Source of the DNA: Polymyxa betae
Lineage: Eukaryota; Endomyxa; Phytomyxea; Plasmodiophorida; Plasmodiophoridae
DNA: 64,000 bases
Direction: 5' to 3'
Assembly (NCBI GenBank): GCA_003693705.1
Contig: RBZT01000631.1
Coordinates: 1-64,000 of the forward strand
Positions 42,384-54,919 of the stretch are shown here, piece after piece. The stretch's first letter is position 1, and each line of letters begins with the position of its first letter. Below the pieces are notes generated by a model, which saw nothing but the letters and a program-made list of their open reading frames with translations, was not told the origin of the DNA and searched no databases. The translations under genes were made by a program, and so were the position numbers.

Positions 42384-45300
42384 ATGGCGGACGATGGTGA
42401 GGACGATTTGGTCTGCCTTGACCTCAATGGATGCCGCTGTACTGATTTGGCTGATGTAAATGCTGCCGACGCTGCCCGAACTGCATTTGCTTTCCTTCAA
42501 CATAACCATTTATCTCTCTGGACCGATTTCATACACTTTCAGTCGCCACTGCGAGTTCTGGGTTTGTTCCACCCCAATCACAGGGCTTATCTAAATCAGT
42601 CGTAGATTTAAGCCATAATTTGTTCATTTCGTTGCCAGCAGGATCGTTCTGGGATGCGTTTCCATGCCTCCAGTTGCTGTATCTTGATAGTAATGCAATT
42701 ACGTCAGTGGCGTCCCTTGCATCATTGGCACGGCTTAAAAAATTGAGCGGTCGGCTGGGCTTTTGCTTTGCTTTGTTAATTATGAATGTTATCTGGTAGT
42801 CGTTTCATTCGCTCGAAACCCTGTCGCTGTGAAAACTGGATATCGGCTCGAACTCCTGAACACCCTTCCGCACCTGGCAATGATCGACGATTACATAGTA
42901 AGCGACCAGGAACGATTACGCCAATGGAATCTTGGTCCTCTTCTGATCCCGACCACGGGTCGCTTCCAGTTCCCCAGGCTGGCTGTGATGCCTGGTGATG
43001 GACCAGTATGGCATACTGCTTTACAAATGGATATGTTGTAGTTAATAGCCGTTCTAAGCACGTTTGCCGTCTACGACTTGAATTGTATCTGCAACATTTG
43101 CATGCTGCCGAGGAGCGATTATCGCCGATTCGCACTCTACAACGATGGTGGAAGATACAGCGGAATCGACGTAAGATGCTGGAAGAACGGTTAGGTCCAT
43201 ATAGGTGTCGCTATAAGTCTATAACGGTATTTTGAACAGAATGACCCAGATGACAGGTCGCCTGCAACGTCAGCCAACAGTTCAGGACTTGAAACGTCGC
43301 ATAACTAGACAGGCGGTCGGATAACTTTTCATTGCTCGGCATGAAATATTTACATGATAACAGTCAAAGGCATCGTCAGTCGGATCAACTACTCATGTGC
43401 GACTGAATTCCGTTAGTAAAAGTGACGATGAGGTCGATGACGATAATGGAACTACCCGAACTGTTGATGTTGAATATGACACGCGAAAAGTACAGCCAGT
43501 TCAGCAACTCGTTGCAATAGTGATTGAGGTAACTTTGCAGATCCGAAGGCGTGCCGAGATCCAAGAAGAACTAAACACGATAGTATTGGTCGGTCGCGAC
43601 AGAACAGGAGCATTCTCTCGGTTGATACTTCAGGCCCGGGCAGTCACTCCTGGCTCCCATGTGCCAGATGATGATCTTGTGGTGACACCTGTCAACATAC
43701 GTGCCACCCCTACAAACGAATTCAAAGTTGCAGTTCGTAATCGGACCTTAACCCAGGTATGCAGACAATCCAAACTAAAATCCGATACGATTTTCTTACA
43801 GGCGGTAGCCAACAACAAAGCTTTACAGCCAAACGAACCGAACATCTTAATTGGCAGGCGACTTTGTCATCCATGTCGTATGTGGCGGGAATCATTCGGC
43901 AGGGGGTGGTCTGAAAACGCGCTGCCTGATGAGGATTTCCAAGTGTACCGATTCAAAACTCCCAGCATTGGTTTCCGTGAATCTCTTTTGCGATTAATAG
44001 CTTCCTACAATTTCGGTTCGTCTTATCATAGATGCTAGTGTTCATCAGAGATGATTGATGTTCCTTAATCAGATGCGGCCAAACGCGGTCTCAACCCACT
44101 CAATGTATTACTCTATCGTTATGTTCTTGAGTGGGTCTCAGCCGGGCGTATCCAATGCTTATGGAGGGGATGGCGTCATCGTCGTCAATTCGCAGCATAT
44201 CTTTATGAAGCTCGTCGGTGGCGACGAGCTGCAGTTTGCCTCACACAAGCATGGCGAAACTACCTATTGCGGTTACGCTTTTGCATGCTTCGCGATGCTT
44301 CAGCAATTTGCAATGCGATTAAATCCCCAAAATTGTTCCTCTCTCGACCAGCTCTTGATTTACTTTTGGTAGAAGGTCTTGCTGACGATTCTGAACTGCT
44401 CAGACGTTTTGCAGACCGCTCCGAATCCTTTCCGGCGTTTGCAGTTGTTCCCAGAACATCGCATCTCATTCTCAGTCGCTGAAGGGACTGGCGATCGAGT
44501 TGTGCTTTACAGCAAGAATCCACTATCACGTCCGAGTCCAACTTGGCTTGGTAATGAGGATTTTGATGTTGAAATAGCTGAAAATGAATGCAACGATGAT
44601 AACCAGCTTCGTTTGGGGCTTCGTGACCTGATTCAGCGCCACACTGCTTCCGAGCTAAAGGTTGCTTCTTTTGCTATTTGAAATTATTATCGTTGATTTT
44701 GATAAAAGGTCTTGCCGCAAAACAGAACTGTGCAAACTACAGAAAGTTTATGGTTGTTCGAGTTCCCAAGCATAAGGCAAGCCCAACTTCGAGCTTTCCT
44801 TCTTTTGGTTCACACCTGGGACCCTATTACGAGAACCTTTTGCCATGCGCGGCCGGCCATGTGCAACACAGAAGGAATCTGGATACCGATCGGATCCGAA
44901 ATCGAACCGCCGACTGAATACCGCAACGTGCCAAAATTTTCGTCTGCTGCTGATGACAGCGGAGATGAGGCAGCTAGGGCTGCTGTAATTCCCATTATCC
45001 GATCGCATGTAAATGAAAATGGCGTTGACAAGCTGATCCACTTTATCGACAGGTTAATGGTAATGCTAGGTTGTCCGTCTTGATGGCTCAATTCCATGTC
45101 AGAGAACTAGTTGAAATCGACCCCGAAGTCGCTGAGAGCCATGGTTTGAAATTACCTGAATATATTGAGGAGGCCACTATTGTCGACGATCTCATCGATA
45201 TCGGAGATTTCTTGCTCCCCGATTTGGAAGTACGTGTGACGGCGCTAGTTCCCATTACAGAACTGATCGTAACTTAACTGGCTTAGATCGATGATTACGA

Positions 45301-46660
45301 CCAAGACTTGGAAACTCGCATGCGTTGGCAGGCAATGAACCTGCAACTGGAAGCGTTTTGTAAGCACACAATTTGCAATTCTGCTTCATAATCTGAATTG
45401 TGACTTTTCATGTTAAACTGGAATATTTTTGAAAAAAAGCTAAATTTTGAACAGATCCAAATGCCGAAGAAAATACCAATCGAGCTGAGATTGGATTACA
45501 TGCCAAAATGGCTTTGGCCGATTCTGTTCGCAAAGAATCTGATTATTTAAACAGCGCTTGTCAAACGGTACGAAACATTTCGTAATCCGTTCTATCTGCT
45601 GTCCAAACTGACCAATCCTTAATAGGATCGTGAGCAGGATCTTGAACGCAAAAAAAGGACAGCCCAGACTCTGCGAGATTTGCATCAGAGTCGTCTAAAC
45701 ATGTACAAAATTCAAGCACGGCAACCTGATGGTTCGTATTTTCAAACACATGCCAATAGCGAAGCAACTCATCCGCTTACAGACCACTGCAAATCAGAAA
45801 TCATAAACCAACGGCGACAGCGATTGGATCAGCTCCGGTCTTTAATCAATAAGGCCAAAGTAAACCAGGGTTTGTTCACGAAGCAAGTTCTCTAAGATGT
45901 CAGCTCAGATGCGCAAACGCCAGTTCCAGAAAGATCAAATGGTTGAAAAGCGTATTGCTCAAGTTCAACGCCATACGGATCGTATCAATGAGCGCCAACA
46001 GCTCATAGATGCGAAATTAGCTGCTGATGGGGCTGCCAGATCTCGAGTGAATGAGTTGCATTCCGTCGCTCAGACTGCACAAATCGTTCGTGCTAATCGT
46101 CACCGGCTTGAGCGCGACGGCTTGCATTTCCGTCGCCAGTTATGCCAGATTTCCAAACAGATCCGTTCGGCGCAAGCGCAGGAGGCAGCGAACCTACGAG
46201 CTGCCATAACTGCTCGCGACGTTCAGGTCCGCAAAATTCGCGATGCTCGGTTGCGCCAAACTGTTCACGATCGCCTCCTTTCCGAGTTCAGTCGCAAGCG
46301 CCAAAATGCAATTGTACAGGTTGTTTATTGTTTATGGATGCCCACGTGGTTTTTAAATGCTTACAGCAACTACGAGTTCGTGATCAAATCGAACAGAAAC
46401 GCAATCAGGAGCAGTATCCTGTAAACAAGTCCAGGATCGAAAGGCGTCAGATGCGACAAATCCAGAAGCAAATTGCCGAAGAAATCGCAACTTGTCGTGA
46501 TGTACTTCGAGTTGACCTCGCTGCTCATGAATTCGATGATATTACATCGAACTTGACCCGATCGATGGATGCTGATTTGACTTCAAGGTTAAATGAGCTT
46601 GAAGCACTGGCAAATAATGTTCGCATGGCATGCACTCGTGTATTTAATAATAATGCCTAG
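42384..46660 (+). CDS. Leucine-rich repeat, IQ-motif and coiled-coil protein (LRRIQ3-like)
   Basis: Long forward gene with about 13 exons. The first are 42384-42561, 42600-42749 and 42800 onward, with introns of 38 and 50 nt. LRRs come first: LRVLVVDLSHNLFISLPAGS, LQLLYLDSNAITSV, then the cap FARNPVAVKTGYRLELLNTL with IDDYIVSDQERLRQW, which matches the LRRIQ3 block ending LDHHVISDEE. IQ motifs follow: RTLQRWWKIQRNRRKM near 43140, and RIQCLWRGWRHRRQFAAYLY with AVCLTQAWRNYLLRLRF near 44150-44270. After a middle region of unknown fold, the C-terminus is long coiled coil (QVQRHTDRINERQQLIDAKL, QIEQKRNQEQYPVNKS) ending at 46660. IQ motifs bind calmodulin. LRRIQ3 in mammals is testis-enriched, so a ciliary or sperm role is plausible but inferred. 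Some internal exon ends are uncertain. Confidence 0.75.
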
Positions 46661-47280
46661 TTGAACGAAATCGTTCAACCATGCATTTACAAGATAGGCA
46701 ATACAGTAACTCTGGGTTATAAGAGCATGGTGATTGAAATCAGGGTCCTAAAGTCTTTGATTCGGTTCTTAGGTGGAAATCCCTAAACCATAAATTCTAA
46801 TTTCAAAATGAGGTGTATCGCTAAAGTTGATAGGTGGCCGTTGGAAACTGTAATCAACTCGTCTGTCAAGCGGCCCATGACACCTCCAGTTATTGTAAAT
46901 TACTGGATACATCTGATTTTACCGAGTTCTTTGCAAATCTTTTGATTCGCTGAAACCCGTCAAGCAATAGAATTCAGGGGCACATCTCCTTCCAATTTAG
47001 GTGCTGCTTCATCATTTTCACCATATCCAGTCAGCAAAGCCAAGGAGAGTCTCAGTAAGGTGAGGTAGGCAGAACTCGTCTGCCCAATCCATCAGGGCAC
47101 TCGAGCCCATATACCAGATCCTACTACTACTCCCCTGCTGGTTCGCCAGCTTATACCTGGCTAGTTTCCATGAGCGCAGGACTCGCTAGAAATGTAGAGC
47201 GCTTCATGTAGCTCGTCGTACTAGTCGTTTTTCTCCAAGACCTATTTCGGAATCATTTCACCATCTTTACAGACTGATGC
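46661..47280. other. Intergenic, nothing recognised
   Basis: AT-rich sequence between the LRR/IQ gene and the decayed proteasome ATPase. No RNA gene or exon is visible. Part of it may be unrecognisable 3' sequence of that pseudogene. Confidence 0.5.
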
Positions 47281-47289
47281 TGACTGGCG

Positions 47290-47632
<343 letters not shown>

Positions 47633-47639
47633 CTTACAT

Positions 47640-49516
47640 CTTAACCGACATCCAGGCTGAGCGCGCTCCCTCAGAAGATGAATCCGTTTCGATTCATTTG
47701 AAATGGTTGCTGCTGTTAATTGATTTGTGTATCGTCTACGGGGCGTTGTGCTTCACATTCTGTGTGCTGCTGCGGTTCGGCACAGCCCAAGCTTGGTAAT
47801 GCGACCAATAAATAAGGTCTGGATCCAGAATAAAGAGATATTTAAACTGCTGCAATCTTCTTTCCATAAACTGTTACGCCGCTATGTCGCCGTTTCATCT
47901 CTGAACATGTTCTATCATGATTCTATCGTATTGTGGGTTACTTTACAACGTAGCTGTGAATTATTCACTGTGATGGATTCTAAGCTGAAGACTCCATCTG
48001 CGAACGACCAATGAGTTCAAATTGCGGAGTCAGTTTGTCGGATTTGAATAGTGAAGTCGCACAGAATAAGCATTCTCGGGAAGAATCTGACACCAATGCT
48101 TCTTTATTGAGGATTTTATCCAATAACGGGGCATTGTAAATGGGTTTGTCTTCAATTCCACAGTGAGGCAATTTCGGATTTTAGGTTAACCATAAATGGG
48201 TAGGAATTTGTAAAAGATTTTCTAATGCCCCGTTATCCAAATCTTCAAAGTTGATTTGACGGATCTGGACTGTCGATGCATTATTTCAGCTTGACGAGTT
48301 GAGCCATTTGTTAGACAGAAAACAGATCTTTATCAGTTGATGATATAGTGTGTTACTAGTAGTTGATATACGTTTACACAGCCTGACCGCAAACATCCCT
48401 GATTACTAGTACCAGGTAGCAAATATTCAAAAAGGCTGTGAGTGTAGAAAACCATTGTCTTGTGATCAGAATGTTATTTTCGCTTGTCTGCAGTTTGACA
48501 GCAAAAGGACACGAATAGGATTGATTCTGTAATCAGGCATGATAGGAATCCAAGAATGAATTAAGAGCAACCACAGTCCACAGCGGTTGAGCGATTTTCA
48601 TTCGTGATTTACACCAGGTGTTTTTCCCAGCGGGTTGGGTATCTGTCATGCGTGATTGGAAGTTTTCGAATGCAAATGCTATACTCATGCAATGACGTCA
48701 TTTTAAATTGTGATTGAGCGCACCGGGCCGATTGTACTTCAGCTCAACATTGCAATAGCTTTCATGTTCTGAATGAACAGTATCATTAAAATCGCGATAT
48801 GCTTCCACAGAACTTCCCGCTTATGGGTATTATCCTGGAAGCACAGGCCACACGGAGGCGCTTGTCTTCGCTCGAACAGAAATGTGGAGCCATTGGAACA
48901 GAGAGAATACTAGAAAAAAATTGGTAATTTGATAGAACGCATGCGGGGCCAAGTATGAAGCATGGGCGCGTGTAAACAAGCACCGGTGGGAGACAATACT
49001 ATTTCACAAATGCGCGATTTACCCAATTACGCATGGAACCACGCACCCGCTGTGGCTCTAAGGAGATTGCCTTGCAAGCTTAAAGCATTAGCATTGAGAG
49101 AGACTTATAAACCTAGCTACAGAGCATTGATCTATCGCGTATCACACCCTAATATATTATATAAAGAAACTATAAGAGTTCCTATCGAAATAAAGGTTGT
49201 GTCGATTTCTGGCATGAGTCTCCGTGCATACATATGAACAGGATTACCGAAACCGGAAACTGCCACTGTTATGAGATCACATTCAAGAGACAGGTTTGAA
49301 AGAATGTAGCAAGCAAGCTGCTGTGAGGTTTTGGGAGCTTGCACCAAGTCTCGGTGATTCTGGTCAATATGTTGGTGCTAGGTGTTAGCATTAAGTCCAG
49401 ATAGTCCACGCACGGGAATATATCCTACCTGGATCGGTAACGCAGTCACAGATGTATGATTAAGCAAACTTGATAAATAGAAATATCTTGATATGCGGAT
49501 TTGAAGATATGGTATG
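47640..49516. other. Gene-poor stretch
   Basis: AT-rich with only weak short frames. The inverted repeat at 48119-48239 lies here. A reverse stretch at 49347-49132 (LACYILSNLSLECDLITVAV, GFGNPVHMYARRLMP) and a forward one at 48962-49237 are open but unassigned. The first is faintly Alba-like, too weakly to call. Confidence 0.5.
48119..48239. repeat. Inverted repeat, possible small MITE or hairpin
   Basis: CCAATAACGGGGCATTGTAA at 48120 and its approximate reverse complement (AATGCCCCGTTATCCA, 48224-48239) bracket about 90 nt. The arms also share the reversed pair AAATGGG/CCCATTT further in. This may be a short non-autonomous transposon or a structured RNA; there is no clear target duplication. 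Confidence 0.5.
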
Positions 49517-52049
49517 CTACCTAGTTCGGATGAGGTTCTCTCCCATAGCCCTTTCTGACGGAATAAAGGACCGGTTCGATGCTGCTTGGCCCTGAACAAT
49601 CTGCGATGATGAAAGGAAGGGATTTGGCGAAATTGATGACACAGGATGGCTTTTCGGAATTAGCAGTGATGTAGAGAAATCCTTGACAATGCTTGGGACT
49701 AACGAAAGTAAAGCATCCGCGGAATCCCCGTCAGTTTCAGAAAAAAAGGCAACTTGATCCGGTACATTCCGCAAAACAGGATCCGAACTCCGGGCGGAAA
49801 TAATTGGCGCAGATATCCCTTGCCGCGAAACAGGTCTATGCTCAATGGAACTCCCTTTTAAAGCAGTGGTCTTCAGTGCTTGGCTTAATGGATTCATACA
49901 ATTCTTCTCAAAACTGCGCTGAGACCCACTGTTGGCATTGAATAACGCTACTCCAAACGGAGCATGTGAATCAGCTGGGTTTTCAACAACCGAACCAATT
50001 CTAGATTTCAAGCCAGAACTCGCATCTGCATGGGCAGGCGAAACTTCTGTAGAGTTCTGGGAATCGGATGAAATCTGTTCCACAGGTCGCTCAGAAGCTG
50101 GCTGCTCATCTTCAAAATCATGGATGCTTCCGACCTGAAAATCAGAATCATATGACACCTGAGAATCGGCAGCAGGGCCGGAACCAGCAGAGCCAGCTGA
50201 GTCGTCTTGGGAACCAAATACTTGTCCATCAGTCCCAAAAGGGACATTGGACATTTTCGTTGGTACTTCTGCATCCAGTGATTGACGAAGAGCTGTCAAA
50301 TCACTGGAAGAAATGCTCTCAATTCCATTTGAAGCTGAAGAGACTATCCCGGAAACGGGCTGAGAACAGAGCTGCAGCCTCGGATCTTTAGGGATTGATT
50401 CCGCAGCTCCAAATGGAGTTGATGAGCTACCCCTCAGCGGGGCATCTTTAACCGCAGCAATCCTTAAAGTTTGCTTTAAAACGCCTTTCATTGCACTTTT
50501 CTTGGTCTTCCGAACAGTATCGGGTGGAAGATAAATGCTGTATTCTAAGGTTTCCGTTTCGTCACAGAATGATATGGAGCGTTTGCACTCGATCTCCTTC
50601 TCTCTAGATGCTTTATGACTTCTACTAGAAATGGACAAAGTTGAGAGGGCAAAAACCATACAGAAGAATGCTTACATTGTCTGTTCCAAAAGTTGCCATT
50701 TATCGCTGACTCGGGCAAGAAGGTTGGCGATGATAGTATCACCGGAATGGCTGGCTTTCAAAATTTTTTGAAGTGCTCTGCAATGAGTAGACGGAGTAAC
50801 CGGAAGAACTTCGAGAAGCAGTAACGAGGTGCGTAGAAACACCTTGTCTTTTGATTTGATCCCATCTAAAATCCACTTTTCCAAATATTTGATGAAGTTG
50901 CTATTATGAAGCTTTATCAATCTACGGAATAACAATTAGGCGTGATGTGTGTTTCCCTCAGAAAACTTACGTTGCAAGATGAATGTGATTAAAGAAATAG
51001 AATATATGCTCCAGAAATGCCGAGCGTCTCTCCGAAGGTAGGTTTGGAAGAAGCTTCACAGCGGCATCCGGATTGCGTGGCAGCGCGGGATCGGTATTCC
51101 TTTCGAAGTGACCAATTCGTTGAAACACTCGCGAATTGAAAGCGGCTGGCTTAGTCGGACGTTTTCCAGGAAGTGCTGCTTGTAGCGCATCCTCGCAAGA
51201 GACAAAATCGTTGGAGTCCGATTTCTCGGCGTCAGGACTTGCTTGCTTGGCATTCACGTCAACATCTTCAACGAAACTGCTTTGGACTTTGGAACTCAAG
51301 GCATTCAGTTGCCTGAGTGCGGACGATCTTGGAGGTGGAGGCTTTTTCGAGGTGTCAAACTTCTCTGGCTGCGGACGTCTTGGAATACGAGACGGCAGTT
51401 GAGCACCGAAGAACCCTCTTTTCGACGAACGGCTTTTCGCAGCTAAGAGATGATTCGTTGACGTTAATACTGGACGTTGCTTGAATGCATCCTTTGTCTG
51501 CGCATTGACAGATATTTCTGTCGGATGTGAATCGGACTCTGGATGGTCTGGAATCGGCAATTTTATCACTTGGGCAGGTCTAAATACAGTGTCCGAATCG
51601 GACTGTGCTGCCATATCAGATGATGCCTGGGCAAACGAATTCGGTTCTTTCTCATGCAGATTGACTTTGCCATCTTTAGCACCATTGCCAACTGAAGACG
51701 CTTCGTTGTTTTTGAGCAGAGCATCGACATCAACAACAGAGTTCAGATCGGCGAGCGTTAACTGGGATTTTTTCCTCTTTTTGCGATGAGTTCTATCTGG
51801 ATTCGAATTTTGCGAAAAATGCGAAAAACTCGCAGGAGTAGTATTTGGAGATGTTGTAATCCCGTATAGTTCTGCAATGGACTTTCTGGAGTCGATAAGC
51901 TTTAGTCCGAATGCAGATAGCGATTCTTGGCCAGGAACTTCATTATCAGCCCCGAAATCGTCATCAACATAAACAGACGACCGTTTGCGCTGGGAAGGAG
52001 ATTGGTGTCCCGGGGGAGCTTGGGCCGTCATCATCGATCGGTGCGACAT
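49517..52049 (-). CDS. PNUTS-like PP1 regulatory protein (TFIIS-N domain plus RVxF motif)
   Basis: Three reverse exons: 52049-50971, 50921 to about 50685, then about 50640-49517, with GTAAGT and GTAAGC donors and in-frame joins. The first 350 residues are disordered, Ser/Asp-rich (NPDRTHRKKRKKSQLTLADL). Across the first splice comes a TFIIS N-terminal (LW) domain: FNHIHLATLIKLHNSNFIKY, LEKWILDGIKSKDKVFLRTS, LLLLEVLPVTPSTHCRALQK, ANLLARVSDKWQLLEQT. The third exon begins with a PP1-docking RVxF-type motif in CKRSISFCDETETLEYSIYL. This order (TFIIS-N then RVxF) is that of PNUTS/PPP1R10, the nuclear PP1 targeting subunit that promotes transcription termination. PNUTS normally ends with a CCCH zinc finger, not seen here; an ACTAG/GTAGC donor at the end suggests more exons. 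The assignment is by architecture. Confidence 0.7.
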
Positions 52050-52052
52050 CAG

Positions 52053-52383
52053 TCAGATGGTGTCTAGTAACGCCTTGGTCCGAGTTGGCCTTTGATACAA
52101 TCGTGTCGTAGAGATCGACAGACAATAATCAATCTGCTTGATATCAAGAAAGAAAACTGCGCGTCCGACCCGGGCTTTGTGTGTGCAAGATTGTGGTGTG
52201 ACCACTGTGACACGGCCGATATCGACTTCCACAGGACTTGGGAAAGTGGCTGCGCTGTTACTCGTCTGGCCAATGGCGAACTTCAAACTTCTCTGTACTT
52301 GCACGACGTGGAGACACTTTCCCTACTCCTCTCCTATTGCGCAGTGTATAGATTGGATTGTTGGGTACAGTCGTGCGACTCAT
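52053..52383 (-). CDS. Small protein of 93 aa directly upstream of the PNUTS-like gene
   Basis: Two reverse exons, 52383-52299 and 52249-52053, join in frame over a 49-nt intron. The product starts MSRTTVPNNPIYTLRNRRGV and continues GKVSPRRATTFPSPVEVDIG, RVTVVTPQ, HKARVGRAVFFLDIKQIDYC and ends TRTKALLDTI. No domain is recognised. Its TGA stop (52055-52053) is separated from the PNUTS-like start ATG (52049-52047) by only three bases, and both are in the same frame. It could be a separate small gene, the first cistron of a dicistronic message, or an N-terminal extension reached by readthrough or alternative splicing. Confidence 0.5.
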
Positions 52384-52487
52384 TTTTGAGTCGAGATTAC
52401 TTGATGTGGTTTAAGCGAAGTCATTATATCATCCTAGCGGTTAGCCCTGCATGCTTTGGTGAAGTCAATCTGCGGAATTACAATTAG

Positions 52488-53339
52488 CTAACAGAGTGAT
52501 CTGTAGCGGTCTTTTGAGGCGGTTACTGGTTTTACAGCTTTTACATGCACTAAACTATTTCGTCTCGCTTCAAAGAAGCCTTCGTTTTAAACTCGATAAA
52601 AGAAAATAAATGCACTTGGGCTTCATGATTACAGGCCTGCAAAGCCGAAAACTGGGCGCTAGTTGAAAGCTAGAGTCGCGTCATGATGAACTGCAATTCT
52701 ACGAATCTATCATTACGATTACCGATCATAAATCGATGAATGAATATCGCATGGTCCATGGATTCCTTAGCCTCGCTCGAATGCGGAATGGCATTCTGGT
52801 TGTATGCTCTCTGACGATAGATTTACTTTTGCAAATAGACTGTTAATCATTCTTTTTGTAACTGGACTCTGGTCCATATTGATTGCAGACTCGCAAAGGA
52901 GTCAAAAATAATAACCCGTGAATTCAAGCAAGATTAAATGCATAGTTCACTGATCTTTGTCAACAGTCGGCGCAAACGAAAACTCAGTCCAGAATATCCG
53001 ATCAATATTGCTCTTAAAAGGCAATATATCACATAATAAACTTTCTGTCCAATCTTGCTCTTTGTAAGTGGTATCGGTGTATTACCGCTGAAGTATTTTA
53101 CTTGTAGAGTTACGAATTGTATGATCGAGCACCCCGGAACCCTCGGCCGGTGACCGCCCTCAGTCCCTCACTGCTCAGTGCTGTGTTTGTCTAATCGTTC
53201 TTCACTAGTTCTGATACACTGTTGGAGACAAACTCCGTGGAGTCGCGCATTTTTTATTGACAACAGCTCCTCTTTGGGACTATCTCTCTGATGCTGGGAT
53301 CTTCGATCTGCTAATATCGTCTATCTGGCATCATTTGCC
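52488..53339. other. Intergenic, probable ELO promoter region
   Basis: AT-rich, no recognised exon or RNA gene. A short GC-rich patch near 53130-53170 lies about 170 nt before the ELO start codon. Confidence 0.5.
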
Positions 53340-54482
53340 ATGACTTCTTCGCTCGGGTCCTTGTTCCTACCTTTGACGTTCCTGTTTGAAAGCTTATCGA
53401 AGTTCCCGATTCTTTTATCTCTGTCTGTCGCCTATGTTGTCCTCTGCATGATTGCGCGCAGATATGCTCCTAAAGTTGAAATGCCAACATTCGATTTGTC
53501 TTCACAAGCATTTAAGTTGTGCTTTAGTTTATATCACCACTGGCTTCATTGCTTGCATCTTTGCATATCCTGGCTCTTGCTGGTCTTTCTGGCGTAATCG
53601 CATATATCATTGGTCGGCTATGTCATGCTGCTGCTGCTTATTCTAATGCCTTGATTAGTGGAAGAATTATCGACAGTATTGAGGCCAGCTACCATTTTCT
53701 CAACATTGTGCGATCCAGGTGGGAGCTTGTGGTCGTCTGGCGCTTTAGGACTGATTCAGAATCTGAATATGATGCTGAAAATTGTCGAAATGCATCACAC
53801 ATTCTGGATGTCAATGTCAGGCCGGCAAGATCATGTCACTCCCTTCCAGCTTTACCACAATGTCATAATGCTTTGGATTGCTTGGTCACAAACCGGCCCT
53901 GATGGCTCATCCGTTCAGTGGCTTCCAATTTTGCTTAATTGCGGTACGATTTATGTAGCTTTGTGTTAAATTTGCGAGCTTTCCTTGTCACTTAAATCGG
54001 TTTCGTTTTGAAGCGCTGTTGTGCTTGTTAATCAGCCTGTTTTGCAAATGCTTTGTTCATTTTATTCTGAGCTCATCATTTTTTATCAAGCTATGTCGCT
54101 TGCGATTGATGTTCCCTTAGTTGTTCATGTATTTATGTACCTGTGTATGTACCAAGCGTACAGAGGCGGCAGGACGCCATTTTACACAACTCTTCCGATG
54201 CTTCAATTTTTTCAAGGTGTCATGACCTCTTGCGCCATCCTTGCTGTCTTCGCAGCTCGTTTTGTCCATGATTTTATCGATGCAGATCGATTCCGGTATT
54301 GGCGCTGCTCAGGATCGTGGGCGTCGTTTCTGATTGCGGCATCTTTGGCGCTGTGCTATCCTCTCGGCTACATGACTTTGCACAAACCAGCAACTGACAA
54401 CTGGCTAGCTGAACGTGGTCTGGGTCTGTTCTTCTCAATAGGGCATAATCTTCGTCACGAAAAAGAAGAAAAGCGAGAGTGA
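53340..54482 (+). CDS. ELO-family very-long-chain fatty acid elongase with altered His box
   Basis: Four exons, 53340-53474, 53528-53657, 53719-53943 and 54121-54482 (introns 53, 61 and 177 nt), join in frame for 283 residues, the family size. ELO proteins are ER 3-ketoacyl-CoA synthases with seven membrane helices. Features: helix 1 ILLSLSVAYVVLCMIARRYA, KIVEMHHTFWMSM (K-x-x-E-x-x-(D)-T-F block), the catalytic box region FQLYHNVIMLWIAW, WLPILLNCVVHVFMYLCMYQ after the third splice, then MLQFFQGV. The family HxxHH box reads QLYHN: the first and third His are replaced by Gln and Asn, while the central His and the later VVH-x-x-MY His, both linked to catalysis in human ELOVL7, are kept. The C-terminus is KEEKRE, a di-lysine-like ER signal. 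AATAAA follows the stop. Confidence 0.85.
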
Positions 54483-54919
54483 AAATAAATTCTCAGCGGT
54501 GTCATTATCGGAAGATGTTGTGTTCTATTGCACCCAAAGTGAAAGGAAGGCTTTACCTGTAGCTAATGTTAACACGAAAACCGAAAACTGCATTCTTCTA
54601 TAGGAATGCCAGATTCTAATTGCAAAACTTGGCACAATTTATAGATGTCACAGTATCACTAACTTGGATAACAACCCTATAAACGTCGAAGAGAAAGCAC
54701 TTCTCTAATGAGGATAGGAAGTGTGCTTATATGACTATGATGTTACTGTTATTTATTTCCAGTTGAAACGTGCAAGTGCCGTGTAGGAATTCATGAATCG
54801 CTGTCGCATTTGATAACTTGAGTAGTATTGATTCACGATCCCTTACGACAGCATCTGGCTAACTGGAGCGTTTCGTGGCGACAGCTACGGCTGCCATCAG
54901 CGGCAGCGTGCTAGCCAAG

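Noticed and set aside
49132-49347. Reverse open frame with faint Alba-domain rhythm
   Set aside because: It is short, without splice context, and only a few hydrophobic positions fit; not enough to call.
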